DNA of 64,000 nucleotides from Sambucus nigra (Eukaryota; Streptophyta; Magnoliopsida; Dipsacales; Adoxaceae). The notes beneath the pieces are model-generated. The model was not told the origin of the DNA. It searched no databases and worked only from the letters and a program-made list of their open reading frames with translations. This document shows positions 35,096 to 45,786 of the stretch, piece after piece. Each line of letters opens with the position of its first letter. Within the stretch, counting starts at the first letter, position 1. A program made the position numbers and the translations under genes. Location of the stretch: contig OX422207.1 in assembly GCA_949130495.1 (NCBI GenBank), positions 368,053,868 through 368,117,867 of the forward strand, in the 5' to 3' direction.

Positions 35096-36273
35096 CTTTT
35101 GTTTTTATGTATATGTTGATACAGTTCGAGAGTGATTCCGAAGTTGTATTTCCCTTAGTGTGAGCGACACGGGGATTGGATAGCAGAGTATGCCCACACC
35201 ATAGTTTTATTTGGGGTGCTGTAATAATATATATATATTATACGAGTAGTTAATATATATATGAAACTATGAAATTTGGTACTACCTATTGTGTTATGGT
35301 AAGTAAGACTGATATAATGTCGTAAATCGAAAATACTTGTTTGAAAAGTATAATATAACACTGGGAAGCTTTGTTAATAAATAAAGTAAAAATGAGAGTA
35401 TTGTTATTAAGCGAAATCCTCCTTTCTAAACATTTACATGGTTCGGTTCTGAAATCTTACGAGTAATCTAAGATAAGTTAAATGATTGGGAAGATTAGTG
35501 CGATAAATGATAAGACAAACCATTGGGAAGGTTAGTGCGATAGGTGTGCACATTAAAAGAGAGGTGAGAATTTCTCAAGAGAGTGTCGCACTAATATGTT
35601 GTTGCATTGGCATGTATTAATTTAAATACTTGCTAAACAATTTTTAAATCATAAACACTATCGGGCTCTGACCCGTTTCTCTCTCTCTCTCTCTCTCTTG
35701 TATCTATATATGTATGTACTACAGGTGCCCAGCCACAGGGGCGACTTGCTTAGGATCCCTTGGAAGGAACGTGCTGCAGCTTAGGTGGGAGTTGCAGGCC
35801 ACTTGTTTAGAGGATTTCATATACTTGATTCCACTCCTATGATTCTTAGTTATTGGGGCATGTGTCACCCTTTTCCATTATTTATTTGTTCTGTTGGGAC
35901 ATTTGTATTTCAGTTATTTCTAGTATTGTTACTTTGGGATTTATTCAGCATGTATGTTTTACATTTAGTTTTAAATGTTGGGATTTTGGATGTTGAATGT
36001 GTAAAGTAATTGGATTATGTTCCAGGATAATTGTTGTATGATTCTTACTTATTGAAAATGTGGTTAATAATTAAACAAATAAGTTTTTCTTTAAAAATAC
36101 AATTTGGTTAGAAAGGTTAAAAATGGTTTTGACACTTAGCTTAATTAATTAGGGTGTTTATTTGGAAAAGTTTATTTTTATGACAGTGATGCTAAGAATG
36201 AACCAACTGTTCACCTTAATTTTAATTTAATAAAGGAGTGATCGCCCGGTATTTAATTAGGCGGGGTGTGACA

Positions 36274-36290
36274 GGTGGTATCAGAGCATC
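36274..36290 (+). other. Primer-binding site of element I (tRNA-iMet)
   Basis: GGTGGTATCAGAGCATC directly follows the LTR; contains the exact TGGTATCAGAGC complement. Confidence 0.95.
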
Positions 36291-36464
36291 AGGTTCTAGT
36301 GTCCTTTAGGATCTGTGCGGCTTATTATGCTTTCAGCGTTGCTTTCTTTGATATGGAGCCCTAATACTAGGAATGTTGTGTTCATCTCTATACATTGGGA
36401 ATTCGTGCTTCTGTGATTTGTTTATTTGAATGATGAACTCATCCAAATTTATTTAAATTTTCAG

Positions 36465-37472
36465 ATGGATCGTCAAGAAGAACTAGCTAAAACGGTTAGG
36501 GGAGTCGACGAGCAAGATCGACTCACACCTCAGGTACCCCCAGAGAGAATATCAACCGCCGAGTTAGCAGGTATCGTGGCACAGGCAGTTACCACTGCAG
36601 TTTTACAGTATCAAGAATGCAACACACAACTCATGGGGGGAAAAAGATCTAGAGAGTACAGTCAGTCTGTCGTGACTGGCAATAACAAGTGTGTGAAGAC
36701 ACAAAAATCGCGACAGCAAGCTCCTCAGGCCCGTAAAAGCCACGAAGGTAACAAATTGTGCGAGGAAGCCCAAAAGCGTCAGGGTCAACAAAGTCGGGGG
36801 CCGAGTGAAATCACGAAGAGGTGTTTTAAATGCGGTATGGACGGTCATGAACGTCGAACTTGCCCGGATCAGTCTGGAAAGGAACTTCAACCCAACCAGA
36901 GAGAAATTTCAGGACTCTGCGATAAATGTGTACAGCCGGGTCACATGTGGAGGGATTGTCCTCACCCTGAAAAAGTTTCTTCACGAGTTTCCCATCAAGG
37001 CCAGGAAGACCAGGGAGAAAGCAAGACCAGTCAACAAAGTAATGAAGTGAAGCAGTTTCGAGGGAGGTGCTTCCAATGTGGAAGAAATAGCCATAGGCTT
37101 CAGGATTGCCCAGAGAAGAATAGGGCCCCACGACAGGAATGTGCTAGTAATAAACCACAGAAACCAGCTCCGCCACCTTTTCCAACAGCCTCAGTTCAGC
37201 AGAGACAGCTACAGTGCGGACGTGTCTATAACTTTCCCCAGGCAACGGCTCCGCAGGCACCACCCGCGATTGAGGGTATGTTTTCTATCCATGGAACTTT
37301 GGGTCGAATTATGTTTGTTACTGGGGCAACGCATTGTTTTATATCTACATATTATGCGAAGACCTTAGGGTTATTAACCACAGTAGAGAGCACTGTAACG
37401 TATGTAGACTCACCACTGGGGAAGTGTTCACTTTTCTTTATATGCCGGGGGAGTGGGGGTAGAGATTGGTAG
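36465..37472 (+). pseudogene. gag: Variant gag of element I: no capsid, three CCHC knuckles, fused to protease start
   Basis: The ATG at 36,465 opens 335 codons with no stop, unlike gag of A, C or F. Residues about 30-55 (TAELAGIVAQAVTTAVLQY) match the N-terminal helix of A and F. The capsid domain that follows in them is absent. In its place is a basic, Gln/Lys/Arg-rich stretch without evident homology. Three exact CX2CX4HX4C knuckles follow: CFKCGMDGHERRTC (120-133), CDKCVQPGHMWRDC (152-165) and CFQCGRNSHRLQDC (202-215); A and F have only the third. The frame then enters protease, where catalytic Asp is Val (FVTGATHC), and ends after an extra G in a G-run near 37,447. It could bind RNA but not build a particle alone. 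Confidence 0.88.
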
Positions 37473-37740
37473 TTTGGTGTTACCTGCAGACATGTTAGTC
37501 TTAGACATGCACGAGCATGATGTGATTATTGGTATGGATTGGCTCGCAGCTTATAGATCCATGATTGATTGCTTCGGTGGGAGCATTATTTTAGCCATTC
37601 CGGGGCAAGAGATGTTTGTAGTGGCGATGCCTCGCCCAGAGGGAGGTTCGACCGCTCATTTGTATTACATAGAGGAGGATACCTCTAAGGAGGTTGTGAT
37701 TCCCTTGGATTTGATCCCAGTTGTCAGGGAGTATTCCGAT
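37453..37740 (+). pseudogene. pol: Protease, C-terminal part, of element I
   Basis: Continues the protease after the frameshift near 37,447: VLDMHEHDVIIGMDWLAAYRS, then VAMPRPEGGSTAHLYYIEE. Together with the Asp-to-Val change upstream, the enzyme is predicted to be inactive. The frame runs open into RT until a TAG at about 37,873. Confidence 0.9.
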
Positions 37741-39060
37741 GTGTTTCAGGAAATACCAGGTGCACCCCCTAGTCGTGAGATAGACTTTGTCATAGATTTA
37801 TTGCCAGATACGAGACCTATAGCACGCGCACCGTACCGTATGGCTCCGACAGAGATGCGAGAGCTACGAGATTAGATAGAGAAGCTGTTAGGTCAGGGCT
37901 TCATTCACAGGAGTACCTCACCTTTGGGCGCTCCAGTCTTGTTTGTAAAGAAGAGAGATGGTTCACTGAGATTTTGTGTGGACTACCGGGAGTTGAACAA
38001 GGTCACGATACGGAATAAGTATTTGTTGCCTCGAATAGATGATTTATTCGACCAACTGAGGGGAGAAACTTTCTTTTCGAAGATAGATCTGAGGTCGGGG
38101 TACCATCAGCTATGTATTAGAGAGAAGGATGTTTCAAAGACTGCCTTCTTGACGAGATATGGGTCTTACGAGTTCAGAGTGATGCCATTTGGTCTCACAA
38201 ATGCTCCAATGTATTCATGGACTTAATGAACCGAGTATTCATACAGTTCTTGGATCAGTTTGTCATCGTCTTTATAGATGACATTTTGATATCTTCACAC
38301 TCCGAGGAGGAGCACGCCGAGCATTTGAGGCAGGTGCTTCAGACTCTACGATAGCATTAGTTGTATGCTAAGTACGAGAAGTGGGGATTATGGTTACGAG
38401 AAGTACAATTCTTGGGCCATGTTGTTTCTGAGCAGGGGATAGCAGTTGACCTGAGTAAAGTGTCAGCGGTGAGGGAATGGAAACAGCCCACGACACCGAT
38501 GGAAGTGCGTAGTTTCTTGGGGTTAGCCGGATACTACAGGAGATTCATTCGAGGATTCTCCAAAATAGCGGGTCCATTGACGAATCTGACTCGCAAGGGG
38601 GTACCATATGTTTGGGATGACGCTTGTCAGTTGGCTTTCGACGAGCTGAAAGACAAGCTTACTTCAGCGCCAGTCCTTGCATTACCAAAGTTGGGTGCGG
38701 AGTACGTGGTTTACACTGATGCCTCTTTACGGGGACTTGGGGGAGTACTTCAGCAGGAGGAGAAGGCTATAGCTTTTTCCTCCCGCAAGCTTAAGCCGCA
38801 TGAGAATAATTACCCCACCCACGACCTGGAGTTTGCAGCGGTCATTTTTGCATTGGGGATATGGAGGCACTACTTATTGGGGGAGAAGTTTCGTTTGTTC
38901 ACAGACCATAAGTCACTGCAGTACCTATTCACTCAGCGAGAGCTGAATATGCGACAGCGCAGATGGTTAGAGTTTGTGAAGGACTATCAGTTCGACATAC
39001 AGTATCATCCGGGGAAGGCCAATGTAGTTGCTGATGCGTTAAGCCGTAGACCGATAGATG
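37741..39060 (+). pseudogene. pol: RT and RNase H of element I
   Basis: [46 protein letters not shown], then a 1-bp deletion near 38,207, the catalytic FIDDILIS region near 38,268-38,295, and two close TAG codons (about 38,351 and 38,357, both CAG in relatives). From 38,361 the frame is open for 315 codons: [51 protein letters not shown] (RNase H, about 38,690-39,050). RNase H looks intact. Confidence 0.94.
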
Positions 39061-40633
39061 AGGTAGCGAACGTCTGGAAAGCAAAGTGGAAGGAGTTAGG
39101 CCACCAGGACGCAGTAGCCCGTTCCTTCATATCTATTATGACAGTTGCACCCGAGATTGTTATGAGGGTAATACAGGCCCAGAACACAGACCCATTTTGC
39201 CAGGAGCAGATTGTACGACTTTTAACCGAGGGTGCTGAGTCTTATTATGTTAGTTCTGATGGGGGTTTGAGGTTTAATGGGATATTGGTGGTTCCAGAAG
39301 GAGCATAATTACGTCATGCAGTGATGAACCAGTCTCACGGGTCCCGATTTGCAGTACATCCTGGAGGAGATAAGATGTACCAGGATATGAGGAGGCAATA
39401 CTGGTGGAGTGGGATGAAGAAAGACATTGCTGAGTTCGTGTCCAAGTGTTCTACCTGCCAGCTGGTGAGGGTGGACCACCAGAAACCGTCAAGATTGCTT
39501 CAGCCATTGGAAGTACCCGCGTGGAAGTGGGAGAGTATTTCCATGGATTCTATTACAGGGTTTCCTACATCACAGCGGGGCCACGATTCTATCTGGGTGA
39601 TAGTAGACCGTTTGACCAAGGTGGATCATTTTTTGTCGGTGCGAATAGACTATACCACGGGTCAGTATGCTCAGTTGTTCATTACTGAGGTTGTCAAATT
39701 ACATGGGGTGCCCCTGAATATTGTGTCAGATAGAGATAAGATTTTTGTGTCACATTTCTGGGAAAGCTTTCAGGAGGCTATGGGTACTGAGTTGAGGTTG
39801 AGCTCAGCTTATCACCCACAGAAAGATGGACATACAAAGCGTACTAATCAGATGTTAGAGGATATGCTATGCATGTGTGTTCTTGATTTTGGAGGAGGTT
39901 GGGAGCCACATCTTCCACTTGTAGAGTTTGCTCATAATAACTCTTATCAGTTTACGATTGGTATGGCTCCATTTGAGGCTTTGTATGGCAGGCCTTGTCG
40001 TTCTCCAACTTGTTGGCTCGAGGTAGGGGATAACAAGTTGTTAGGACCAGAGGTGATTCAGGAAACCTCCGCGAGGATTGAGATGATCAGGAGTCACATT
40101 CGAGTAGCCCAGGACAGGCAGAAGAGCTACGCCGATGCGAAACGGTTCTTTCGAAGTTTAATGTGGGGGACCAAGTATTACTGCGTGTATCTCCTATGAA
40201 AGGAGTGATGAGGTTCGGGAAGAAAGGGAAATTGTCCCCGAAGTACGTGGGATCATTTCCCATCATCGAGAGGATTGGGCCAATAGCATACAGATTGAGA
40301 CTACCAGAGGATTTACATCGTATTCACGATGTATTCCACATCTCGTCGTTGAGACGGTATCTTCAGGATGATATGGCCCATACTTACATTGCGATAGATG
40401 AGATAGACTTACAGCCTGACAGCTCTTACGAGGAGAGACCGGTGGCTATCCTAGACTACAGTGAGAGGAGATTGAGGTTCAAGATAGTTCCACTTGTACG
40501 GGTCCAGTGGGAACACCACAATGTGGAGGAATCCACTTGGGAGCGCGAGGCCGATATGCGCGAGAGATATCCAGATTTGTTCTTACCAGGTATGCCTTGT
40601 TTTTCGAATTTCGGGACGAAATTCCGTTATTAG
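39061..40633 (+). pseudogene. pol: Integrase and chromodomain-like tail of element I
   Basis: Linker, a stop at about 39,306, then an integrase frame open for 292 codons (39,321-40,199). The HHCC zinc domain is complete ([12 protein letters not shown] ... SKCSTCQL). The core has MDSITG and VSDRDK; exactly 35 residues after the second Asp the catalytic Glu is Lys (HTKRTNQ). A frameshift near 40,155 leads to the tail ([46 protein letters not shown]), open to 40,633. The last motif is the chromodomain-like end seen in Tekay-type elements. Confidence 0.94.
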
Positions 40634-40643
40634 GGGGGAAGTA
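40630..40643 (+). other. Polypurine tract of element I
   Basis: TTAGGGGGGAAGTA directly before the 3' LTR. The inverted repeat GAATTTCG-GGA-CGAAATTC lies just upstream (about 40,607-40,625). Confidence 0.88.
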
Positions 40644-43088
40644 TGTAATACCCCGTATTTTTATGCTATATTAATTTTGGGATTTATTAAAATTAATGTG
40701 AGTTAATTATTTAATAAAAATCCAGAAATTAATTATGTTATAATTATTAACGTGACGAGAGTTAGTAATTATGGGAAATTTGTTGAATATTACTAATGAG
40801 CAAAGTAATATATAATATTGGTTATATTGAATGCCACGAGAGAAGAAAATGACAATTTTGGAAATTTGAGTCGGGACGCGCTCGTGTCGCGTCGGGACTA
40901 ATTATTGATAAATAAAAGTGAATATTTTATAAGTCGTTCGTATGGTCATTTTGAGTGCGGCAACGCGTCCGGAAGGGTCGAGATAGTCAGAAAAGTGTAC
41001 CCGGGGGTTTAGTTTGGGTCTCGGGGCGTTTTTAGGCCTAAGTGGTACCCCGGGAGGGCATTTTGGACATTTCACATTTATAGGTAATTAAACCCACGAA
41101 AATCAGAAACCTATATCAGTCATTTAGGTTATTCAGCTAGGGTTAGAAAACTCAAACACAAGTGACGGCCATAGGAGAGGGAAGAAGAAAGCTTCCAAGG
41201 CAATCCAAGGCACGAAAAGTCATCCGTTTGCACCGCCGCCACCACCAACGCGTAGATCGCGAGATGAGGAACGCAACCACACCAAAATCAGCCGTAAACC
41301 AGACTTCTGAAAATTCCCAGGCAAGTGTTTATCTTGCTTATTTCGTTGGTGCAATTTCCATATTAGTTTAGGAATGATTAGGAATGAAATATATGGAAGA
41401 ATACTCAAATTGTGATAGGAATTTGCATGTAGTAAAGACTTAAACCTTATTCTGGAAGTCTTTTGTGATGTAGAAGAATAATCCACGAAATTTTGGTGTA
41501 AATAAGAAAGAAATTCTGGGATAAAACAGATTTGAATCATGATTTAGAGATTTTTAGGGTTCTTGAGTTTTAAATGAATTTCCATATGATTAATCCATGT
41601 TTAGTGATGTAAATTGACATGCTTTACGTAGAATGTGTATCATATCATGTTAGGATGTTAGTGGTAGAATTTTTGAGACGTTTGGGATCAGAAAATATGG
41701 ATTTGGATGAAGATAGATAGTAGAACCCGTAACTGCAATTCTGCAGAAATCAAAATACCTGCTTGATCGATCGATCGAGCAAGAGCATCAATCGATCGAA
41801 GGCTCGATCGATCGAGCCCCAAACTTCGATCGATCGACCCCTCCTGGCAGACTCCTATTCCCCTTATTAAATGAGTTAAATTTAATTTATCATGAAATAA
41901 TTCTTGGGCATCCTTAATAGAATGTTTTGGGAGATAGGGGAGAACAGTATGTTATACGAATAAATTTTGGAGATACTTAATGTGGACCAAGAATTACATT
42001 TTGGGATAATTACTTATAATTCAATTAATTTATGTATTGAAGGGTAAGGGGCGTAAGAGGGTTACGTTGGAACATAATAAGGACACTTACTGAATTTTAC
42101 ACTTGGGAGGATAGAGTCCATGCATGTTACGTATTCAGATGATAAAATCCTTAGAGTTAAGGTTAGAAATGAACTCTTATACGTAATACTAATAATGTGA
42201 AAATAATGGATAAATGTTGTAATTATGGGTGATGAGAGGAACCTATATTAATATATTAAAAGTTGTATATTTATATGATTGTGTATGCATATATTATATA
42301 CATGTGAAAGCCATGCCCGCGCTACTTGCTATCCCTGAGGTTTCCGTGCTGGGACAGTCTTATCTCGATGGGACCTTTATGGGGGATATTGACTTGTACC
42401 CTAGAAGATTGACATCCTTGGTACAGGCTATCGAATCGATAGTTCAGACGGTCCTAAGAGGCGTGGGGTATGTACTGACCTCTTAGAGACTTGGAATCTA
42501 CGCTTCGCCTCACTCTTGTTTTTATGTATATGTTGATACAGTTCGAGAGTGATTCTGAACTTGTATTTCCCTTAGTGTGAGCGACACGGGGATTGGGTAG
42601 CAGAGTATGCCCGCACCATAGTTTTATTTGGGGTGCTGTTATAATATATATATTATACGAGTAGTTAATATATATATGAAATTATGAAATTTGGTACTAC
42701 CTATTGTGTTATGGTAAGTAAGACTGATATAATGTCGTAAATCAGAATACTCGTTTGAAAAGTATAATATAACACTGGGAAGCTTTGTTAATAAATAAAG
42801 TAAAAATGAGAGTATTATTATTAAGCGAAATCCTCCTTTTTGAACATTTACATGCTTCAGTTCTGAAATCTTACGGGTAATCTAAGATAAGTTAAATCAT
42901 TGGGGAGATTAGTGCGATAAATGATAAGACAAACCATTGGGAAGGTTAGTGCGATAGGTGTGCACATTAGAAGAGAGGTGAGAATTTCTCAAGAGAGTGT
43001 TGCACTATTATGTTGTTGCATTGGCCTGTATCAATTTAAATACTTACTAAAAAAAATTTAAATCATATACACTATCGGGCTCTGACCC

Positions 43089-43133
<45 letters not shown>

Positions 43134-43705
43134 ATCTATATATGTATGTACTACAGGTGCCCAGCCACAGGGGCGTCTTGATTGGGATCCCTTTGAAGGA
43201 ACGTGTTGCAGCTTAGGTGGGAGTTGTAAGCCACTTGTTTAGACGATTTCATCTACTTGATTCCACTCCTATGATTCTCAGTTATTGGGGCATGTGTCGC
43301 CCTTTTCCACTATTTATCTGTTATGTTGGGACATTTGTATTTCAGTTATTTCTAGTATTGTTACTTTGGGATTTATTCAACATGTATGTTTTACATTTAG
43401 TTTTAAATGTTGGGATTTTGGATGTTGAATATGTAAAGTAATTGGATTATGTTCCAGGATAATTGTTGTATGATTCTTACTTATTGAAAATGTGGTTAAT
43501 AATTAAACAAATAAGTTTTTCTTTAAAAATACAATTTGGTTAGAAAGGTTAAAAATGGTTTTGACACTTAGCTTAATTAATTAGGGTGTTAATTTGGAAA
43601 ATTTTATTTTTACGACAGTGATGCTAAGAATGAACCAACTATTCACCTTGATTTTAATTTAATAAAGGAGTGATCGCCCGGTATTTAATTAGGCAGGGGG
43701 TCACA
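40644..43705 (+). repeat. 3' LTR of element I (3,062 bp)
   Basis: Partner of 33244-36273. Differs by one extra palindrome unit (cluster 41,763-41,841) and by a longer (TC)n tract (about 43,092-43,130). Its end is GGGGGTCACA instead of GGTGTGACA. Confidence 0.96.
41763..41841. repeat. Palindrome cluster (I 3' LTR)
   Basis: Four TCGATCGATCGA-type units, one more than in the 5' LTR of the same element. Confidence 0.9.
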
Positions 43706-45751
43706 ATAGAGGGTCCATTGACGAACCTGACTCGCAAGGGGGTACCATATGTTTGGGATGATACTTGTTAATTAGCTTCCAATGAGATGAAAGACAAGAT
43801 GACTTCGGCACCAGTAATTGCTTTACCCAAGCCGGGCGTGGAGTATCTGGTTTACACTGACGCCTCCTTACGGGGACTCGGGAGAGTACTTCAGTAGGAA
43901 GATAAGGCTATAGCTTTTGCCTCCCGCAAGCTTAAGCCGCATGAGAGGAATTACCCTACTCACGACCCAGAGTTAGCAGCGGTCGTCTTTGCATTGAGGA
44001 TATGGAGACACTATTTATTAGGGGAGAAATTCCTCTTGTTCACAGACCACAAGTCACTGCAGTACCTGTTCATTTAGAGAGAACTGAATATGCGTCAGCG
44101 CAGGTGGTTAAAGTTTATGAAAGTTTATCAGTTTGACATACAGTACCTTCCGGGGAAGGGAAACGTAGTTGCTGATGCATTGAGTCGTAGACCGGTAGAT
44201 GATGTATCGGACGTCTGGAAAATAAAGTGGAAAGAGTTGGGTCACCAGGATGCAGTAGCCCATTCCTTCATATCTATCATGATAGTGACACCCGAGATTG
44301 TTATGAGGGTAATACTGGCACAAACAACATAATCATTTTTCTAGGAGCAAATTGTACAGCTTTTATCCGAGGGTGCTAAGTCCTATTCAATTAGTTTCAA
44401 TGGAGGTTTGAGGTTTAATGGGAGATTGGTGGTCCCAGAAGGAGCAGACTTACGTCATGTAGTGATGACCCAGTCTCACGGGTCCCGATTTGTGGTGCAT
44501 CCCGGGGGAGATAAGATGTACTAGGATATGAGGTGGTAATACTGGTGGATTGGGATGAAGAAGGACATTACTGAGTTCGTGTCCAAGTGTTCTACTTGCC
44601 AGATGGTAAAGGTAGACCCCCAAAAATCGTCGGGGTTGCTTCAGCCGTTGGAAATACCCACGTGGAAGTGGGAGAGTATTTCCAGGGATTTTATTACTAG
44701 GTTGCCTACATCACAGCGGGGCCATAACTCCATCTGGGTGATTTTGGATCATTTGACCAAGGTGGCTCATTTTTTTTCAGTATAGACAGACTATACCACG
44801 GGACAATATGCTCAGTTGTTCATTGTTGAGATTGTTAGACTACATGGGGTGCCCCTGGATGTTGTGTCAGATAGAGACAAGATTTTCGTGTCGCATTTCT
44901 GGGAGAGTTGTCAGGAGGCCATGGGTACATAGTTGAGGTTGAGTTTAGCTTATCACCCACAGACAAATGGAAAAACATAGCGTACCACTCAGATGTTGGA
45001 GGATATGCTACGCATGTGTGTCCTTTATTTTTGGGGAGGTTGGGATCCCCATCTCCCACCAGTGGAGTTTGCTTATAATAAATCCTATCAGTTCACGATT
45101 GGCATGGCTCCGTTTGAGGCATTTTATGGTACGACTTGTCGTTCTCCAACTTGTTGGTTAGAGCTGGGGGACAACAAGTTTCTCGGACCAGAGGTAATTT
45201 AGGAAACCTCCGCTAGGATTGAGCTTATCAGGAGTCGCATTCGGGTAGCCCAGGACAGGCAGAAAAGCTACGCCGATGCAAAATGATTTTTTCGAGAATT
45301 TAATGTGGGAGACCAAGTATTACTATGTGTATCTCCTATGAAAGGAGTGATGAGGTCTGGGAAGAAAGGGAAACTGGACCCAAGGTACGTGGGACCATTT
45401 CCCATTATCGAGAGGATTGGACAAGTAGCATACAGATTGGGACTGCCAGAGCATTTACACCACATTCACGATGTATTCCACATTTCTTCGTTGAGATGAT
45501 ACCTTCGGGATGACATGGAACACACCCACATCATGATTGAGGAGATTGATTTACAACCCGATAGCTCTTACGAGGAGAGGCCGGTGGCTATTCTAGACCA
45601 TAGCGAACAGAGATTGAGGTCGAAAGTAGTCCCACTTGTAGGGGTCCAGTGGGAGCATCATAATGTGGAGGAATCCACTTGGGAGCGTGAGGCAGACATG
45701 CGTGAGAAGTACCCAGAGTTATTCTTACCAGGTATACCTTATTTGTTTTGA
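43706..45751 (+). pseudogene. pol: RNase H, integrase and chromodomain-like tail of element F (after I)
   Basis: Resumes F at the RT/RNase H linker ([17 protein letters not shown]). RNase [34 protein letters not shown]. Integrase: zinc domain with SKCSTCQM kept, RDFITR (first catalytic Asp kept), VSDRDK, and a stop replacing the Glu codon in the T-x-R-T motif (about 44,978). Tail: [44 protein letters not shown]. More than ten stops, many at CAG or CGA codons of relatives, lie between 43,770 and 45,500. The frame at 45,515-45,751 is open. Confidence 0.94.
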
Positions 45752-45772
45752 ATTTCGGGACAAAATTTCGTA

Positions 45773-45786
45773 ATTGGGGGGAAGTA
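45773..45786 (+). other. Polypurine tract of element F
   Basis: AATTGGGGGGAAGTA-type tract directly before the LTR start at 45,787. Confidence 0.85.

Larger units (their letters stand above)
33921..35724 (+). other. Predicted GC-AG intron in I 5' LTR
   Basis: Donor TCCCAG|GCAAGTGTTT, a (TC)n polypyrimidine tract at about 35,679-35,698, acceptor GTACTACAG|GTGCCCAGCC; 1,804 nt. The 3' LTR pair is at 41,321 and 43,156 (1,836 nt). It would leave a short first exon and retain PBS and gag. Confidence 0.42.
33244..36273 (+). repeat. 5' LTR of element I (3,030 bp)
   Basis: TGTAATACCCCG...GGGGTGTGACA. TATA-like CCTATATTAG near 33,710-33,719; predicted donor at 33,920/33,921; palindromes 34,362-34,431; conserved block 34,901-35,095; CT-rich tract and acceptor at 35,724. 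Confidence 0.96.
33244..43705 (+). mobile_element. Element I: Ty3 chromovirus with capsid-less triple-knuckle gag
   Basis: Plus-strand element with LTRs 33244-36273 and 40644-43705, perfect target duplication ATAGA (33239-33243 and 43706-43710), PBS and PPT. Pol has the same domain order as A and F. Gag is different: it keeps the N-terminal helix, lacks the whole capsid domain and carries three CCHC knuckles. Two catalytic residues of pol are replaced. About 13 differences in the first ~290 bp of the LTRs by hand count, younger than its host F. LTR sequence is close to A and F. Confidence 0.95.
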
